Positions 9,758 to 21,042 of a DNA stretch of 64,000 nt are shown here, piece by piece. The DNA comes from Scenedesmus sp. ARA3. Its lineage: Eukaryota > Chlorophyta > Chlorophyceae > Sphaeropleales > Scenedesmaceae. The stretch is from contig RWJK01001664.1 in the NCBI GenBank assembly GCA_004335835.1, positions 17,308 to 81,307 of the forward strand. The letters are read 5' to 3'. Every line of letters begins with the position of its first letter. Position 1 is the stretch's first letter. The translations under genes were made by a program, and so were the position numbers. Under the pieces are notes generated by a model. That model was given only the letters and a program-made list of their open reading frames with translations, did not search any database and was not told the origin of the DNA.

Positions 9758-12700
9758 TCACTCCTCGTTGTCCCCGCCCTCCTGCTCCTCGCTGCCGGGC
9801 CGGTACACATCCCGCCTCCGCGCGCTGTACTTGTCCCGAAGCTGCCTGCAGGGCAGCATCATCACCATCACGCTGACATGACAATCTCTGGAAGCAACGG
9901 CACCGTTGGCCATGCAACCCAGTGAAATGGCGCGATCAAAGACCAACAATTCACTGTGTTGCAGGCATTGCAGATTTTGAAGGCAAAAACAAATCAGGCA
10001 GCAAGTGTCTTGACTGGTGCTTTGAAAATCATGAGGTACGTTGATGATCATGAGGCAGCAACCGCCATAGCAGCTCACCTGCAGGGCAGCATGTCGCCTC
10101 GTGCATCCTGGCCCAGGAACAGAACGTAGCTGTAAGGGTGCTGCAGCGGGTCGGGGCCGTACACCTGCGGGGAAAGAACAACAGTGAAGATAGAGTTATG
10201 CAGTTTGCATGAAGCGTAAGGCCAAAACAGGCATCGAAATGGGCGTCAAACTTACTCATCCTGAGTCTAGTACATTTGTAATAAGCAGAAGTTCTACAGT
10301 TGTAACATACATCATGACAGCTTGTGAAAACTACTACTCACCCTTCACACAGCACTCTCATCATCATCAACACCAGTAGGATGTTGGATTGACAGACTAG
10401 AATGCTCTTGTTTTCTGTTGTATTTCCTGTTGTTTGTAGCTTCTTGTTGCTCAGCAGCCGCTGACGGCAACATTTGTTATGTTTAATGTGCAGACCTAAC
10501 CCCTCCCTCCCGTTAGCTGCATTGTTGCTCACCAGCTGCTGTCTGCACAGGAGTGTGTGGGTCGGCATGTCGCGTTCACCTTTCCTGCAAGATGAAGCTA
10601 GCAAGCATAAAGAGGCCGCAGTACAGTTTGAACAATGCAAAGTGCCACACAAGCACCTACCTGGCCCCAGCTGGCCCCTTCATCCTCCAGCTCTGGTGCA
10701 GCCAGCAGCTCCTGCGCCACGTAGGCCACCGGCGGCTGCGCTGAGTCGTAGCTCCAGTCTGACACCTCCACCAGCAGGTGGTAGAAGGGCTGGCTGCATT
10801 GTTCATAAGTGTGCAGGCGCAAAAGTTGTGAAGCAGATGCAAGCATGAACTGAGGGAGCACAGTAGGAGGCAGGAGCATGTGCAGGTGTCGTAGCGCCAG
10901 TCTGACACCTCCACCAGCAAGTGGTGGAAGGGCTGGCTACAGTTTCATAGTTGGGGTGCCAAGTGCAACAGTGTTGGACAGCAAGAACCACAACACAGAG
11001 CAGATGCTTTAGCAAGGAGATTGTGCCAGTGTATTGCAGACCCTGGCAAGCGCCTGCTGGACAGCTGAATTGAGTGTGCAACTGTAGCATCAATTCTGCT
11101 GAGCTGAACACTGACAACCAAGCAGAATGCAGCCAAACACCGCCTTTGAATGCCCACCTGAGGCCTTTCTTGAGCTCCCCTGCGTGTGCTGCCGCCTGCC
11201 ATGCCTCGTCCTCGCAGCAGCCCACATCCCAGCCCACCACCACCCCCCGGTAGCCGTGCTGCCTGCAAGCCAGCAGCAGCAGCAGCAGCAGCAGCAAGGC
11301 TTGTTGCATGTGAGGATGACAAGATACAGATCAGACGATGCATAACACATACTAGCAGTCAAATTCACCACCACTGAGCCAATCAGCGCACGTGTGCATC
11401 GCGCGCTGCCTCAGGCACAGCACCACCACCTGTGCAGCTGGCACTACTACACTCCCCCATAACAAAACATCGTATTCAAAACATCGCCAGCCATCGCACC
11501 TGTGCACCACGCGCTGTCCCAGGCGCAGCGCCACCACCTGAGGTGCAAGCACTACTGCACTCACGCATAAGTTATGCGGCATAACACATGTTGCTCTCGC
11601 AAACTTGCCCACACAACCGCTACTCAGGTCACCTGTGCACCACGCGCAGCCCAAGGCGCAGCGCCACCACCTGCAGAGCAGGCAGCTGCTCCGCAGCCAA
11701 AGCTGCTGCCTGCTTGGCCTGGCGGTCCAGCGCAGCAAGCATGTCGCGCACCTTGGCTGCATCAGCGTACCTGCAGGGACAAGACCGAGGCCAGACCGCG
11801 TTAAAAGGCTGCAGGGATGGACCCGGCTATGCAGGATTACTGTGCGGCACGCTTGGGCGTGTTGTGATGATCGTTGGCACTGAGGCGCAAGATGTGCTTG
11901 CTGTAGCAACATTGCAACCTGCCTTGCCGATTTATGCATCTGCCGACGCTGCGCTTATCAATTGCCATGTGGCAGGCTGTGCATGGCAGTTGAGTGGCTC
12001 ACATGCACACATAACCAGAACATCGTTGATGAATTGAATTGGCATGCACCCACCACTCCTCCTACACCGCGCGCTGCATCTCGCTGCGCAGCCTTAAGCC
12101 CTCGCTCATGGTGTCGCGCAGGTCACGCAGGTCCAGGCTGGCCTGTGCTGCGCCTAGTTGCACTTCACATGCAGCTAAACCACCAAACCACATACCGCAC
12201 GCTGCATCTCGCTGGCGCAAGTTGAACAAGCACAGAAAACAACAGGCTTTTCGCTCAGCTCAGCCACCAGGCCAGGAACTTGCCGCTCCTCTTGCACCGC
12301 GCGCTCCATCTCGCTGCGCAGCCGCAGCCCCTCGCTCATGGTGTCCCTGAGGTCCAGGCTGGCCTGTGCTGCGCCTGCTTGCACTCCACACGCAGCCAAG
12401 CCACCAAACCACACACCGCGCGCTGCACCTCGCTGGCGCAATTTCGACAAGCACACCAAACGATAGGCTTCTCGCTCGAGTACGCCGGCAGAAAAGGAAC
12501 TTACCGCTCCTCCTGCACCGCACGCTGCAACTTGCTACGAAGCCGCAGCCCCTCGCTCAAGGTGTCCCTCAAGTCCAGGCTGGCCTGTGCTGCGCCTGCT
12601 TGCACTCCACATGCAGCTAAACCTCCAAACAACACACCGCGCGCTGCATCTTGCTGCCGCAAGTTGGAAAGCACAGCGAACGACAGGGCTTCTTGCTTAT

Positions 12701-14338
12701 GTACGCCAACACAAAAGGAACTTACCGCTCCTCCTGCACTGCACGCTGCATCTCGCTGCGCAGCCTCAAGCCCTCGCTCATGGTGTCCCTCAAGTCCAGG
12801 CTGGCCTGTGCTGCGCCTAGTTGCACTCAAGATGCAGCTAGACCCCCAAACCACATACCACGCGCTGCATCTCGCTGGCGCAAGTTGAACAAGCACAGAA
12901 AACAACAGGCTTCTCGCGCAGCTAAGCGACCAGAAAACGGACTTACCGCTCCTCCTGCACAGCGCGCTGCATCTCGCTGCGCAGCCGCAGGCCCTCGCTC
13001 ATGGTGTCCCTCAAATCCAGGCTGGCCTGCGCTGCGCCTGCCCCAAGAGCATCTTCTTCGCTCATGCTGGACTGCACGGACACGGCCTTGCGCTCCTGCA
13101 TGTCGCGCAGCGCAAGGTCGACCTGCGCTTGCAGGAAAGGGCGGGAAAGCGGCAGCAGTGATCAGCGCTGAATACAAAGGATGCTGCGTGCGTCCTGCAG
13201 CCGCACCACACCTGCCGCAGATCAGCATGTAAACAAAAGGAAGATGCACCTGATGGTATAATACAGTTGAACCTGCTGCTCCCTCAGCTCCGGCACTGCT
13301 GCCCGGCCCACACCACACCTGATGCTCTGCCAGTCAAACAAACTCGCCGCACAAGTTTGACCGCTGCTCACCGTTTCCCGCTTTGCCCTGATCTGCTGCG
13401 CTGCCTCATATGCTTCATAGTTGAGCGCCCGCTGCAGTTGAGCGTCCAGCTCCAGTTGGAAGATGAAGTACACGATTTCCTCGTTGACAAGCGCGGAGCG
13501 CTCACACTCGCGCTCGCCTGCACGATCAAATGTACACATCCATGCATGTGATTGTTGTGGTGTCACGATCTCCAGATGTCCAAACTTCAAGTTGGATGGA
13601 GGGCAGCTGCATGGCACAGTGATGGGTGCAAGGCAGGCAGCCGCACCGCTTGCGGTTGCACTGCTGTGCATGATGTGGGTTGGTGTTGATGCAGATGAAT
13701 TGACAGGTAGCAGACAGGCAGGGCACTGCAGGCGCGTGTGCATGTGAAAAAACCATGCAACTGGAACACAGTTCAACTGCGCATGCCACGACCACCAGCA
13801 TTCTGGCTGCGATACTTCCGGCCACGCCGTGTCATACAATGCATGGCTTATGCCCATGCTACTACTGCTGTTCTGCTGCTGCTGCTGCTGCTGCTGCCCC
13901 CTGTTTTGAATAATACAGAAGAAGCCCCACCTGCGGATGTCCCCTGCCTACGCAGAGCCTTCCAGTTAGGACTTTTCCATGGCCATGCTTCGGTGCTGCT
14001 GCTGCTGCCGCCACTGCTGCTGCTACTGCTGTTGACTGCAACACGTCGATGGCGTTGGTTACGCCACCGGTTCTTTGCTGCTACTGTCAGCGGCTGACTG
14101 CCTGCGGCTGTTGTAGCGTTTCTGGGCAGGGCTGCTGCTGCTGCTGTTGTTGAACGCAGGCATCCTGCAGATGCTATGCTGCAGTTTCTATGTAAAGGTA
14201 GCTGCTGTGGGTTCTGCTGACGACCGTGAATGCCCACGTGCCCTGCAGGATGGTGCAGAGCAGCAGCACAGCAGCAGGCACACTGTAGCGGATGCGAAAT
14301 GATGTATGAGGACAGGATCGCCGTCCGTGTAAGCTCAT
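9758..14338 (-). CDS. ClpF: ClpF-like chloroplast Clp protease adaptor (UVR + YccV domains)
   Basis: Nine exons chain to 406 residues: 14338–14238, 14178–13931, 13517–13372, 13122–12947, 11770–11633, 11262–11158, 10793–10661, 10164–10079, 9845–9758. The core reads ERECERSALVNEEIVYFIF then QLELDAQLQRALNYEAYEAA, a UVR-like helical pair, followed by AVQEERYADAAKVRDML (second UVR). A YccV/HspQ-like domain follows: HGYRGVVVGWDVGC, QPFYHLLVEVSDW, VAYVAQELLAAPE, HPYSYVLFLGQDARGDM, QLRDKY. The order matches the plant UVR/YccV protein ClpF, which with ClpS1 delivers substrates to the stromal Clp protease. The first two exons are Ser/Arg/Ala-rich, as for a transit peptide, but their junction is inferred and the start at 14338 is uncertain. 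Introns hold copies of several junctions. Confidence 0.85.
10894..10940 (-). repeat. Acceptor-side copy of ClpF exon 10661–10793
   Basis: The reverse complement of about 10894–10938 repeats QPFYHLLVEVSDW-coding sequence, including GCCAGTCTGACACCTCCACC on the + strand. It sits upstream of the intact exon in transcription order. Confidence 0.8.
11385..11545 (-). repeat. Two donor-side copies of ClpF exon 11633–11770
   Basis: Segments at about 11385–11435 and 11491–11545 repeat the end of the exon (LRLG-RVVHR) and part of the donor. Both are downstream of the intact exon on the − strand and are diverged by several substitutions. Confidence 0.75.
12045..12840 (-). repeat. Four donor-side copies of ClpF UVR exon, unit about 220 bases
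   Basis: The 3' part of exon 12947–13122 (GAAQASLDLRDTMSEGLRLR and the end of the exon) recurs at about 12725–12830, 12505–12610, 12283–12390 and 12045–12165. Three copies keep a GTAAGT-like donor context (CTTACCGCTCC on the + strand at 12503, 12723 and 12943); the 12283 copy has lost the GT. The intervening intron is duplicated as well. Divergence increases with distance from the intact exon. Confidence 0.85.
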
Positions 14339-15593
14339 GGTATAACAATGTCGATTGAGCATTGGTTTTTCACCTGTATGACCTCGCAGCATCATCACTA
14401 TCGCGGTGCGCCTTGCTGTTCACAGATCACCTGCTGCTTACGCCACGCAAAAGTCTTTGCGTGTCGATCGTCCAGTTCACAGAAATTCGCGAAGGTTCGC
14501 TTAATCTGTGTATGGCGTGCATTGGCGTACGCTTCACACTGGACAGTGGTAAGCCCTGAACACAGCTACCAACCAGCTGCAAACTGGCACCAACTGGGCT
14601 GACGTGGTTGTTCGTCAAAGGTTTCCTTGACGCTGTGTTTTGCACTTTCAATTTATGACAATATAATGTCACTGGCACACTACCAAGTTTTTGAATCACG
14701 GGCCTTGCACAGACTGATGTTCTTGCAGCACTGGCAGCCCATGTGATCGTGCCAGTGTGTTGGCCACGCGGAAAATGTGGCTGGTGTCCTGTGCTCAATT
14801 TTGCATGTGCACAGGCGCTTGATGATGTAGGCTGCTGCTTTCAGCGGCAAACGTGCAATGTGTGAAGGCAGTGACAAAATGCACCGTGGCAGTGCCTGAA
14901 GTGCAGGCTGTACTGCTGGCAGTGGCGTGCCACGAAGCCGGCACCTGTGAATAACAACTCATTGTCGAGCCCAAACTGCTTACTACAGGCTGACGCAGAA
15001 TACTCCTTAATCCCTCGTGCAAAGCACAAGCGTGCACATCAGACCACTGCAGCGCTGTGCTGCAAACTGGCTAGCTGTCATTCTGTGAACAATCTGACAA
15101 TTGCACAGTACTGCTTGTGCTCTTGAGCAATACATTGTAGCCGGTCCCTCTAGTTCGACAAACCAGGTAGGCTACATCTGTAACCACAGTGCAGGACAAG
15201 AAGAAGGAAGGCACTCCAGAAAGCAGTTGTTGACACCTTGACTGCAATGCACGTGCAGTCTCCTGCCTTGCTACAGCCAGTACATGTACTGCTGCGCAGG
15301 ATCAACGTTTGCACGGCTCGCACGCACGTGTTAGGTTCAGAATAAACCAATATGATTATTGTCGTAACATATGACACCATTCTACCGACCTGTAAATGTA
15401 AATACGTACGTCTGTCACGATGATGGGGGTGAAGTCATGCTTCGGCCACTGCCTTGACGTGACGTCTCGTCAGCATAAAACGGCCTGACCTGAACGCTCA
15501 TTGGCATTCGCAGTTGCATCTATCGTTTTTCAGCCTCGATCAGTACACAATCCGTCTACAAACAGCCGTTCAACAGCAAAACCGACTTGCAAG
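14339..15593. promoter_or_regulatory. Divergent promoter region of ClpF and ELIP genes
   Basis: The two genes are transcribed away from this 1.25-kb region. On the ELIP side, a G-box CACGTG lies at 15325–15330, a double TGACG motif (TGACGTGACGTC) at 15455–15466 and a TATA-like CATAAAAC at about 15474–15481, some 115 bases before the ELIP start. G-box and TGACG elements are bZIP-type sites known from light-responsive plant promoters. Their use here is inference. Confidence 0.5.
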
Positions 15594-18500
15594 ATGTTGA
15601 CCCAGCGCACAGCAGTTGTTTCCGGCCGTGCAGCGGCCCGCTTCGCTCCAGCGCTGCCCAGTCGTCCTGCACTGCGCTCTGTCGTGCGCCGCTTCAAGTG
15701 CGTGCGGCTAATCAGCTTGTCTTGGCTGCTGCTATTCTGCTGTACAGCAGTGCACCTCATTTCTGGTGGCAGCTGCCACGTGAAAATGCAGCCAAACCAA
15801 GTGCATTGAGCTGTTTACAGAGCAGCAACTACTATTCAAAGATCCTTCCTTCTGACTTTGCTGTTTGACTGTGTCCTGCAGGGAGGAAGACAACCTGCAT
15901 GAGGCTATTGAGGAGGCTGCCTCCCACAAGCAGGGCAAGGTCACTGACACCAAGCTCAGCCCAGAGCAGCTCGAGGAGGTGAGGTTTCAACATTACTCAT
16001 TAGTAACCGATAATAGCTGCCCAGCTAGTGGCTTATAGTAGTGCATTCTAGGGTCCCAACATGCAAGGTAAGGTCACTGACACCAAGCTCAGCCCAGAGC
16101 AGCTCGAGGAGGTGAGACAAGGCAACTGACACCAACAGCTAGCTTATGGCTGCAGCCACAGCCAGTAGCCATAGGCAGTGCTGTATCTGGCGCCTGTAGC
16201 AATGCTTCTGACAGCCGAGATCAAGCTGAAACATCCCAAGGTGCAAGCTGGTGGGGATGCGGGTATCATCTCTTGCTGTGCTCCCGCCAGCTTTATTGTT
16301 GCAATGTTGGCACATCCTCTCACGGTTCTGGCCTGTGCCGGCTTTAGGTGGTGCCAGGACGCACATGCAACTGCCTTCTCTGTCTTTCAGTCATTGGCAA
16401 CGGTCTGAGTTTGGTGAAGCAGCTTCTGTTGTTGGTGCTGCGGGCATCCAGCCTGTCGCTCAAGCCTGTGCAATGTTGAAAGCGCGGCCTGATCGACAAG
16501 CTGAATGCCGGAACTGGGCTTCATCTGTGGCTGCTGCCCACTGCATGGTGCTGGTACCAGCTGCAGTGCAACCACAGAGAAGTGTAGCAGCAGCCGTGCT
16601 CGCATACTGTCTTTGCATGTAATGCCAAGGACAGGATACTGGTGGGCTGGGCATCACAAACAAAGCAACAATTATGCTGCCCTAGTTTCCATTCAGTAGT
16701 AGCTCTTGCAATCTCAGCGAGGTGTCAAGGATAATGCTGGGTTTTTGGCGATGGTGCTGACTGCTGTTGCCTGCTGCTGCCCTGCGCGCTGTGCACCACC
16801 CTTTTACCCTGTCCCCTGCAGGTGTACCGTGCTCCTGCAGGCAAGATCAGTCCCAGGATGGCTGAGATGAGGGCAGACCTGGGCAGCGGTGAGTGTGGAT
16901 GTCACAGCACAGCATTACGGTCTTGCCCGTTCCAGACTATGGGTGTGCGTGGTGTGTGCTGCACATTCAGGGCTGACCGTGTGGCTGTTCCACTGCACAG
17001 CTGCTCTCACACTGGCTCTCCTGTCGCTGCACCCTCCTTGCAGCTGCCTCCGACCCTGCAGTGGCAGAGTATGCCGGCCCCCTGCAGACGCTGCAGGCCT
17101 TTGATGGCCCCATCCCTGAGACCTTCAACGGGCGGCTGTGCATGCTGGCGGTGCCTATTGCCCTGCTGGAGGAGTGGGCACACGCCAACACCATGGCGCA
17201 GCAGGTACGCCGTTATGGGATCTTTTCTGTTCTGGTTTTGTGTAGATCAGGACTGTGATGTTGGGCGCTCGCACTGCTGGAGGAGTGGTTACATGCCAAC
17301 ACCATGGCACAGCAGGTACGTCATAATCCACATGATGCTAACCAAATGTTTACAGGTTTATGTAGGCTGTGCATGCTGGCCGTGCCCATTGCACTGCTGG
17401 AGGAGTGGGCACACGCAAACACCATGGCACAGCAGGTACATTGTGTGTGAACATATATCAGACTGTAGTATCGGCTGCTTGCACTGTTGGAGGAGTGGGC
17501 GGACGCTAACACCATGGCGCAGCAGGTACGTTGTGTGTAATTGGAGTGTACAGATGATAAAGTTTTGTGTTTAGGGTTGACTATGAGCGCGATGTGGAGT
17601 GGAGAGGAATGAGATGTCAATTGATCTTCGCATTTTACAACGTCAGGTGCACGGCAGTGTTGCGGTAGCATTATGCAACAGCAATATCATTGTTGACATT
17701 TGTGTGTCTGCAAGTCAAGGTTACGGCATTTGCTTTCAGCCGTGGACAAAAGCTTTTCAGGTTGCTACCACCCATTTCAGCAAAGACACTGGGCGGCCAG
17801 GTGCCACTGCACTCCAGAGATGCTGACGCACAGGGTCTCAGGATAGCAGTGGCATGTGGCAACCAGCCTCTTGCAGCAGTGCCCACAATTGCAGCCAGTA
17901 GTTGCTGTTACAAAGAGGTTGATAGATGAGTAGGACGAGTGTGATGCTTCCAGCTGCTGTGAGGTACGCTCCTCCCCCTATCAACAGACATTAGTTAAGA
18001 TTTTCCAGCAAATAGGCTGGCGGCAGTTGAGGCTGCAGCTGCTGAAGGGCATACGCCTGTGTAACACTGGTGCAACCTATGCTCACCAGGCGGTTGAAGT
18101 TCATTTGCTGCTAACAGCGCCCAGTAAGTTGCAGCATAGCAGCTTGCTGCTAGTGCCAGAAGCGAATATGGGTGCTTACCATTGTGCTGTGTCCTGTTTT
18201 GCATTGCAGGTGCAGGCGCACCCGGAGCGCGTGATCGGCATCTCGCTGCTGATCCTCGTCGCCACATGCGTGCCAGTGTTTAAGTAAGTTATTATGGGGG
18301 ATGGTCGATTGTAGTGTGCTGTGTGCAGCATCTTCCTACTCATCCTCATTGCTACATGCATGCCCGTCTGTGCGATTGTGGGGTGCAATTTGCCCGTCTG
18401 TGTGATTGTGTAAGTGCGATTGAGGGGTGCAAAGCTGGAAGCAGTATGCACCTGGCATGCCTGATGCATCAAAGGAGTGCAGTACCATGATGGAGCAGCT

Positions 18501-18997
18501 GCTGCACGATGATGTCAATGCTGTATTTGCACAGCAAGCGCGACAGCCGTTGTGAGCAACACCTGAAGCTGCTGCTGCTGCTGTTGCTGCTGCTCAGGGG
18601 CTACACACGCAAGGAGCCGTTTGCCAACAGCATTTGGTCGCCCATGGCTGAGAACTGGAACGGCAGGTGGGTCACTTGTAATTATCAGTGTCAGATGATT
18701 TGCTCGAGACATTTGTGGGCTGTAGGCTTGCTTTGCTGAGTTATGCTGGCATAATGGCCATGATCATCCTAAACGTACCGGCTGGTGCTCATTTCATATC
18801 TGTACACGTGACTTCTGACAAAGTTGCTGCTGCTCTGCATTGCTGTTGTGTTTCTCAATTTGTACAGGCTGGCCATGCTGGGCTTTGCCGGCATGGTGGC
18901 AACTGAGATGATCACTGGAGTCAACGTGCTGCAGGCGTGGGGGCTGCAGCCCCTGGCCACCCTGGCATCCACTGTCAACCCCGTCACAGGCCTGTGA
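15594..18997 (+). CDS. ELIP: Early light-inducible protein (three-helix LHC-like, plastid)
   Basis: Seven exons, 15594–15697, 15882–15978, 16822–16888, 17044–17204, 18210–18283, 18598–18666 and 18868–18997, give 233 residues in frame. Residues 1–35 (MLTQRTAVVSGRAAARFA) are a Ser/Arg/Ala plastid transit peptide. Helix I carries ETFNGRLCMLAVPIALLEEW, helix II ERVIGISLLILVATCVPVF, helix III ENWNGRLAMLGFAGMVATEM. The E-x-x-N-G-R motifs in helices I and III are the chlorophyll-binding signature of the family. ELIPs accumulate in thylakoids under high light and are thought to bind free pigments. A light-type promoter lies upstream. Introns contain copies of exon 2, 4 and 5 ends. Confidence 0.93.
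16053..16115 (+). repeat. Donor-side copy of ELIP exon 2
   Basis: AAGGTCACTGACACCAAGCT and the rest of the exon end to CTCGAGGAG|GTGAG recur unchanged over about 45 bases, in the intron just downstream of exon 15882–15978. The near identity points to a recent duplication. Confidence 0.9.
17268..17530 (+). repeat. Three donor-side copies of ELIP exon 4
   Basis: The exon end (ALLEEWAHANTMAQQ plus GTAC) recurs at about 17268–17314, 17362–17436 and 17478–17526. The middle copy is longest and starts at GGCTGTGCATGCTGGC. Each copy retains CAGCAG|GTAC. None has an acceptor directly in front, so they are decoy donors rather than extra exons. Confidence 0.9.
18328..18368 (+). repeat. Decayed copy of ELIP exon 5
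   Basis: The bases at about 18328–18368 translate as S-I-F-L-L-I-L-I-A-T-C-M-P-V, close to the exon 5 sequence GISLLILVATCVPV. It lies downstream of exon 18210–18283 and has lost the donor. Confidence 0.7.
18578..18597 (+). repeat. CTG run ending in an ELIP 3' splice site
   Basis: (CTG)n with one interruption runs into CTCAG|G at exon 6 of the ELIP gene, standing where a polypyrimidine tract is expected. Confidence 0.7.
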
Positions 18998-20263
18998 TTT
19001 GCGTGTTTGAATCCTTGCAAAACAGTGTGAAAGAAGTTGGTAGGATTGATCCAGCATTGCCATCTTGGGCTGTCCATGAGGGTATAGCCCACGGAGGCTT
19101 TGCTCTGTTGGACGTTCCATGATAATCATGCACGGACCGTGTGCACACGTGTGTGCATACTGTTTCTCGGGCCAGACAAGGTGATCTGAAGGGTAGTCCG
19201 GATGAAAACAGTGTATTGTGAAGTGCAGTTGGTTCTTGCGCGGGGGTATGCGAGTTGTGAAGTTGCTGTGGAGCAGTACTTTGTTTTGGTTGGTGGTGAC
19301 GCATGTCACATATGGTGCTGATGGTACAGCAATGCTAAGATCGGTTGGTGAATTGTGCGATCAATTTTGGCGCAGTGATGCGAAAGAGGAGCGACAGCGA
19401 GTGTGGCAGTGCATGGCCGGCACAGCACGAAGTATATGCAAGGCAGGAAGATGAGGAAGGGAGAGGATGGTGCACGTTGGTGACAGAGAGCAGGAATGCT
19501 CAGAGGAGGACTCTGATTACGGTTGTGATTAGGGTTTGCACCAGTGCTGCCAGGCTTGGATTCTGATAGCATGATGTTGGTCAGCAGCAGCACCTCCCTC
19601 AATGGATAGGGGATGGTGACGTGAAGCTTTGAACAAGTTACCAAGTCCGAGATGGCAATTTTTGATCCATTTGCATACGATGAGAAAAATATGTGTACAC
19701 GTGGCTGGCACTGTCAGTGCAGCAGAAAAGGCCAGAAAATGGTCCTAACTGTCACCCTGATGCCTTCACATCCCGCATGACGGCACCACAGCACCACATA
19801 ACCAGTGGACAGATGACCCAGAACAGCAGCAAACAAGTAGCACAAGCGTTATCAACCACATTGAAGGTACTAGTACAACTGGCGCACAGTCACTGTGCAG
19901 TAGTACTGCTGTTTGTTTGTTGCTCTCCGGCATTGCCACATAATGCCTAAACAACAGCCAAGGGCACTCTTCAAATAGCAGCACACAACCAATTTCAACA
20001 TGCCCTGCGCCAACAAAGGGTAACATTATAATGATGATGGCATGCCGTTGCTCTCCGGCATTGCCACATAATGCCTAACCACCTTTGCATCCGTGCTGCG
20101 CCACACAGCTGCAAAACAGCCTGCTGAGTTATCACACTGCAACTGCTTGCACCTGCTGCATTGCAGCAGGCCAACCTGTATAACAGGCAACAAAGGACAC
20201 TCGCCAAACAGCAAGCAGCAGAAACAGTCCCAAGGCCACCTGCGCCAGCTGCTGAACCGCTGA
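18998..20263. other. Convergent intergenic space, ELIP to LRR gene
   Basis: No gene supported. A 31-base repeat centred on CTCCGGCATTGCCACATAAT occurs at about 19923–19950 and 20051–20079, in a stretch that also duplicates neighbouring sequence. It probably belongs to the repeated 3' end of the LRR gene. Confidence 0.5.
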
Positions 20264-20961
20264 TTACATCCGAACCCGCGCTGTGTGACGCAGCACAGCT
20301 GCGACTGCCTGCGCAGACACCCCGTGCAGGTCTGGCGGACACAGTTGCCTCAACTGCCCCAGCCGGCTCAGGTGCTGCACACAAAACAGGCAACAGCACT
20401 CACAAATCAATGCAGTGCAACCCAGCTTCAAGGCTGCTTGGCATGCGCACAGAACAATTGCGCAGCCTGAGCCAGCTGCCATAACACAATATACAATTAC
20501 CTCCCAATATGTGCTGTGTGCTGCAGCACAGCTGCGACAGCCTGCGAAGGCATGCCCTCAACGTCTGGCGGCCACAGCGACCGCAATTGCCGTAGCTGGT
20601 GGCTCAGCTCCCCCACTCCCCTGTCAGTCAGGCCGTGGCAGAAATCAATCTCCAGCCCTACAAGGTATCTGCACAACAAACAAACAACAACACTCCGATA
20701 TCATGCTTTGCATTTTTCATGCTAGGCTGTCCATCTCTACAATGCAGCGCGAAACCCGTTCCAAGGCGACCTGGGCCAGCTGCCAAACCCCCTCAACACC
20801 GCATCCCTGACGTGCGGCGCAGCACAGGTGCGACAGCCTGCGGAGATATGCCCTCAACGTCTGGCGGCCACAGGTGCCTCAACTGCCGCAGCCTGCTCAG
20901 CTGCCCCAATCCCCTGTCAGTCAGTCCGTGGCAGAAACCAACCTCCAGCTCTTTAAGGTAT
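20264..20961 (-). repeat. Three copies of the LRR gene 3' end
   Basis: Units ending at about 20793, 20497 and 20264 repeat the terminal coding sequence of the LRR gene: FCHGLTDRG, QLRHLWPPDVEG, QAVAAVLR, then a stop. Two have a clean acceptor (TTGTGCAG at 20962 and 20669) before the repeat. The spacer between units, including AATGCAGCGCGAAACCCG, is also repeated. The farthest copy keeps only the last third. They could be alternative terminal exons or dead copies. Confidence 0.85.
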
Positions 20962-21042
20962 CTGCACAACAAACAACAACACTCCAAAACAATGCAGCGC
21001 GAAACCCGCTCCAAGGCGACCCGGGCCAGCTGCCGACTCCCC

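Noticed and set aside
17268..17530. Extra ELIP exons adding a second helix I
   Set aside because: The copies lack an acceptor directly in front and begin in the middle of the helix; two begin in non-matching phase.
20264..20961. Separate small LRR genes
   Set aside because: Each unit contains only the last LRR and a stop, with no start codon or promoter, and the spacer is duplicated with it.
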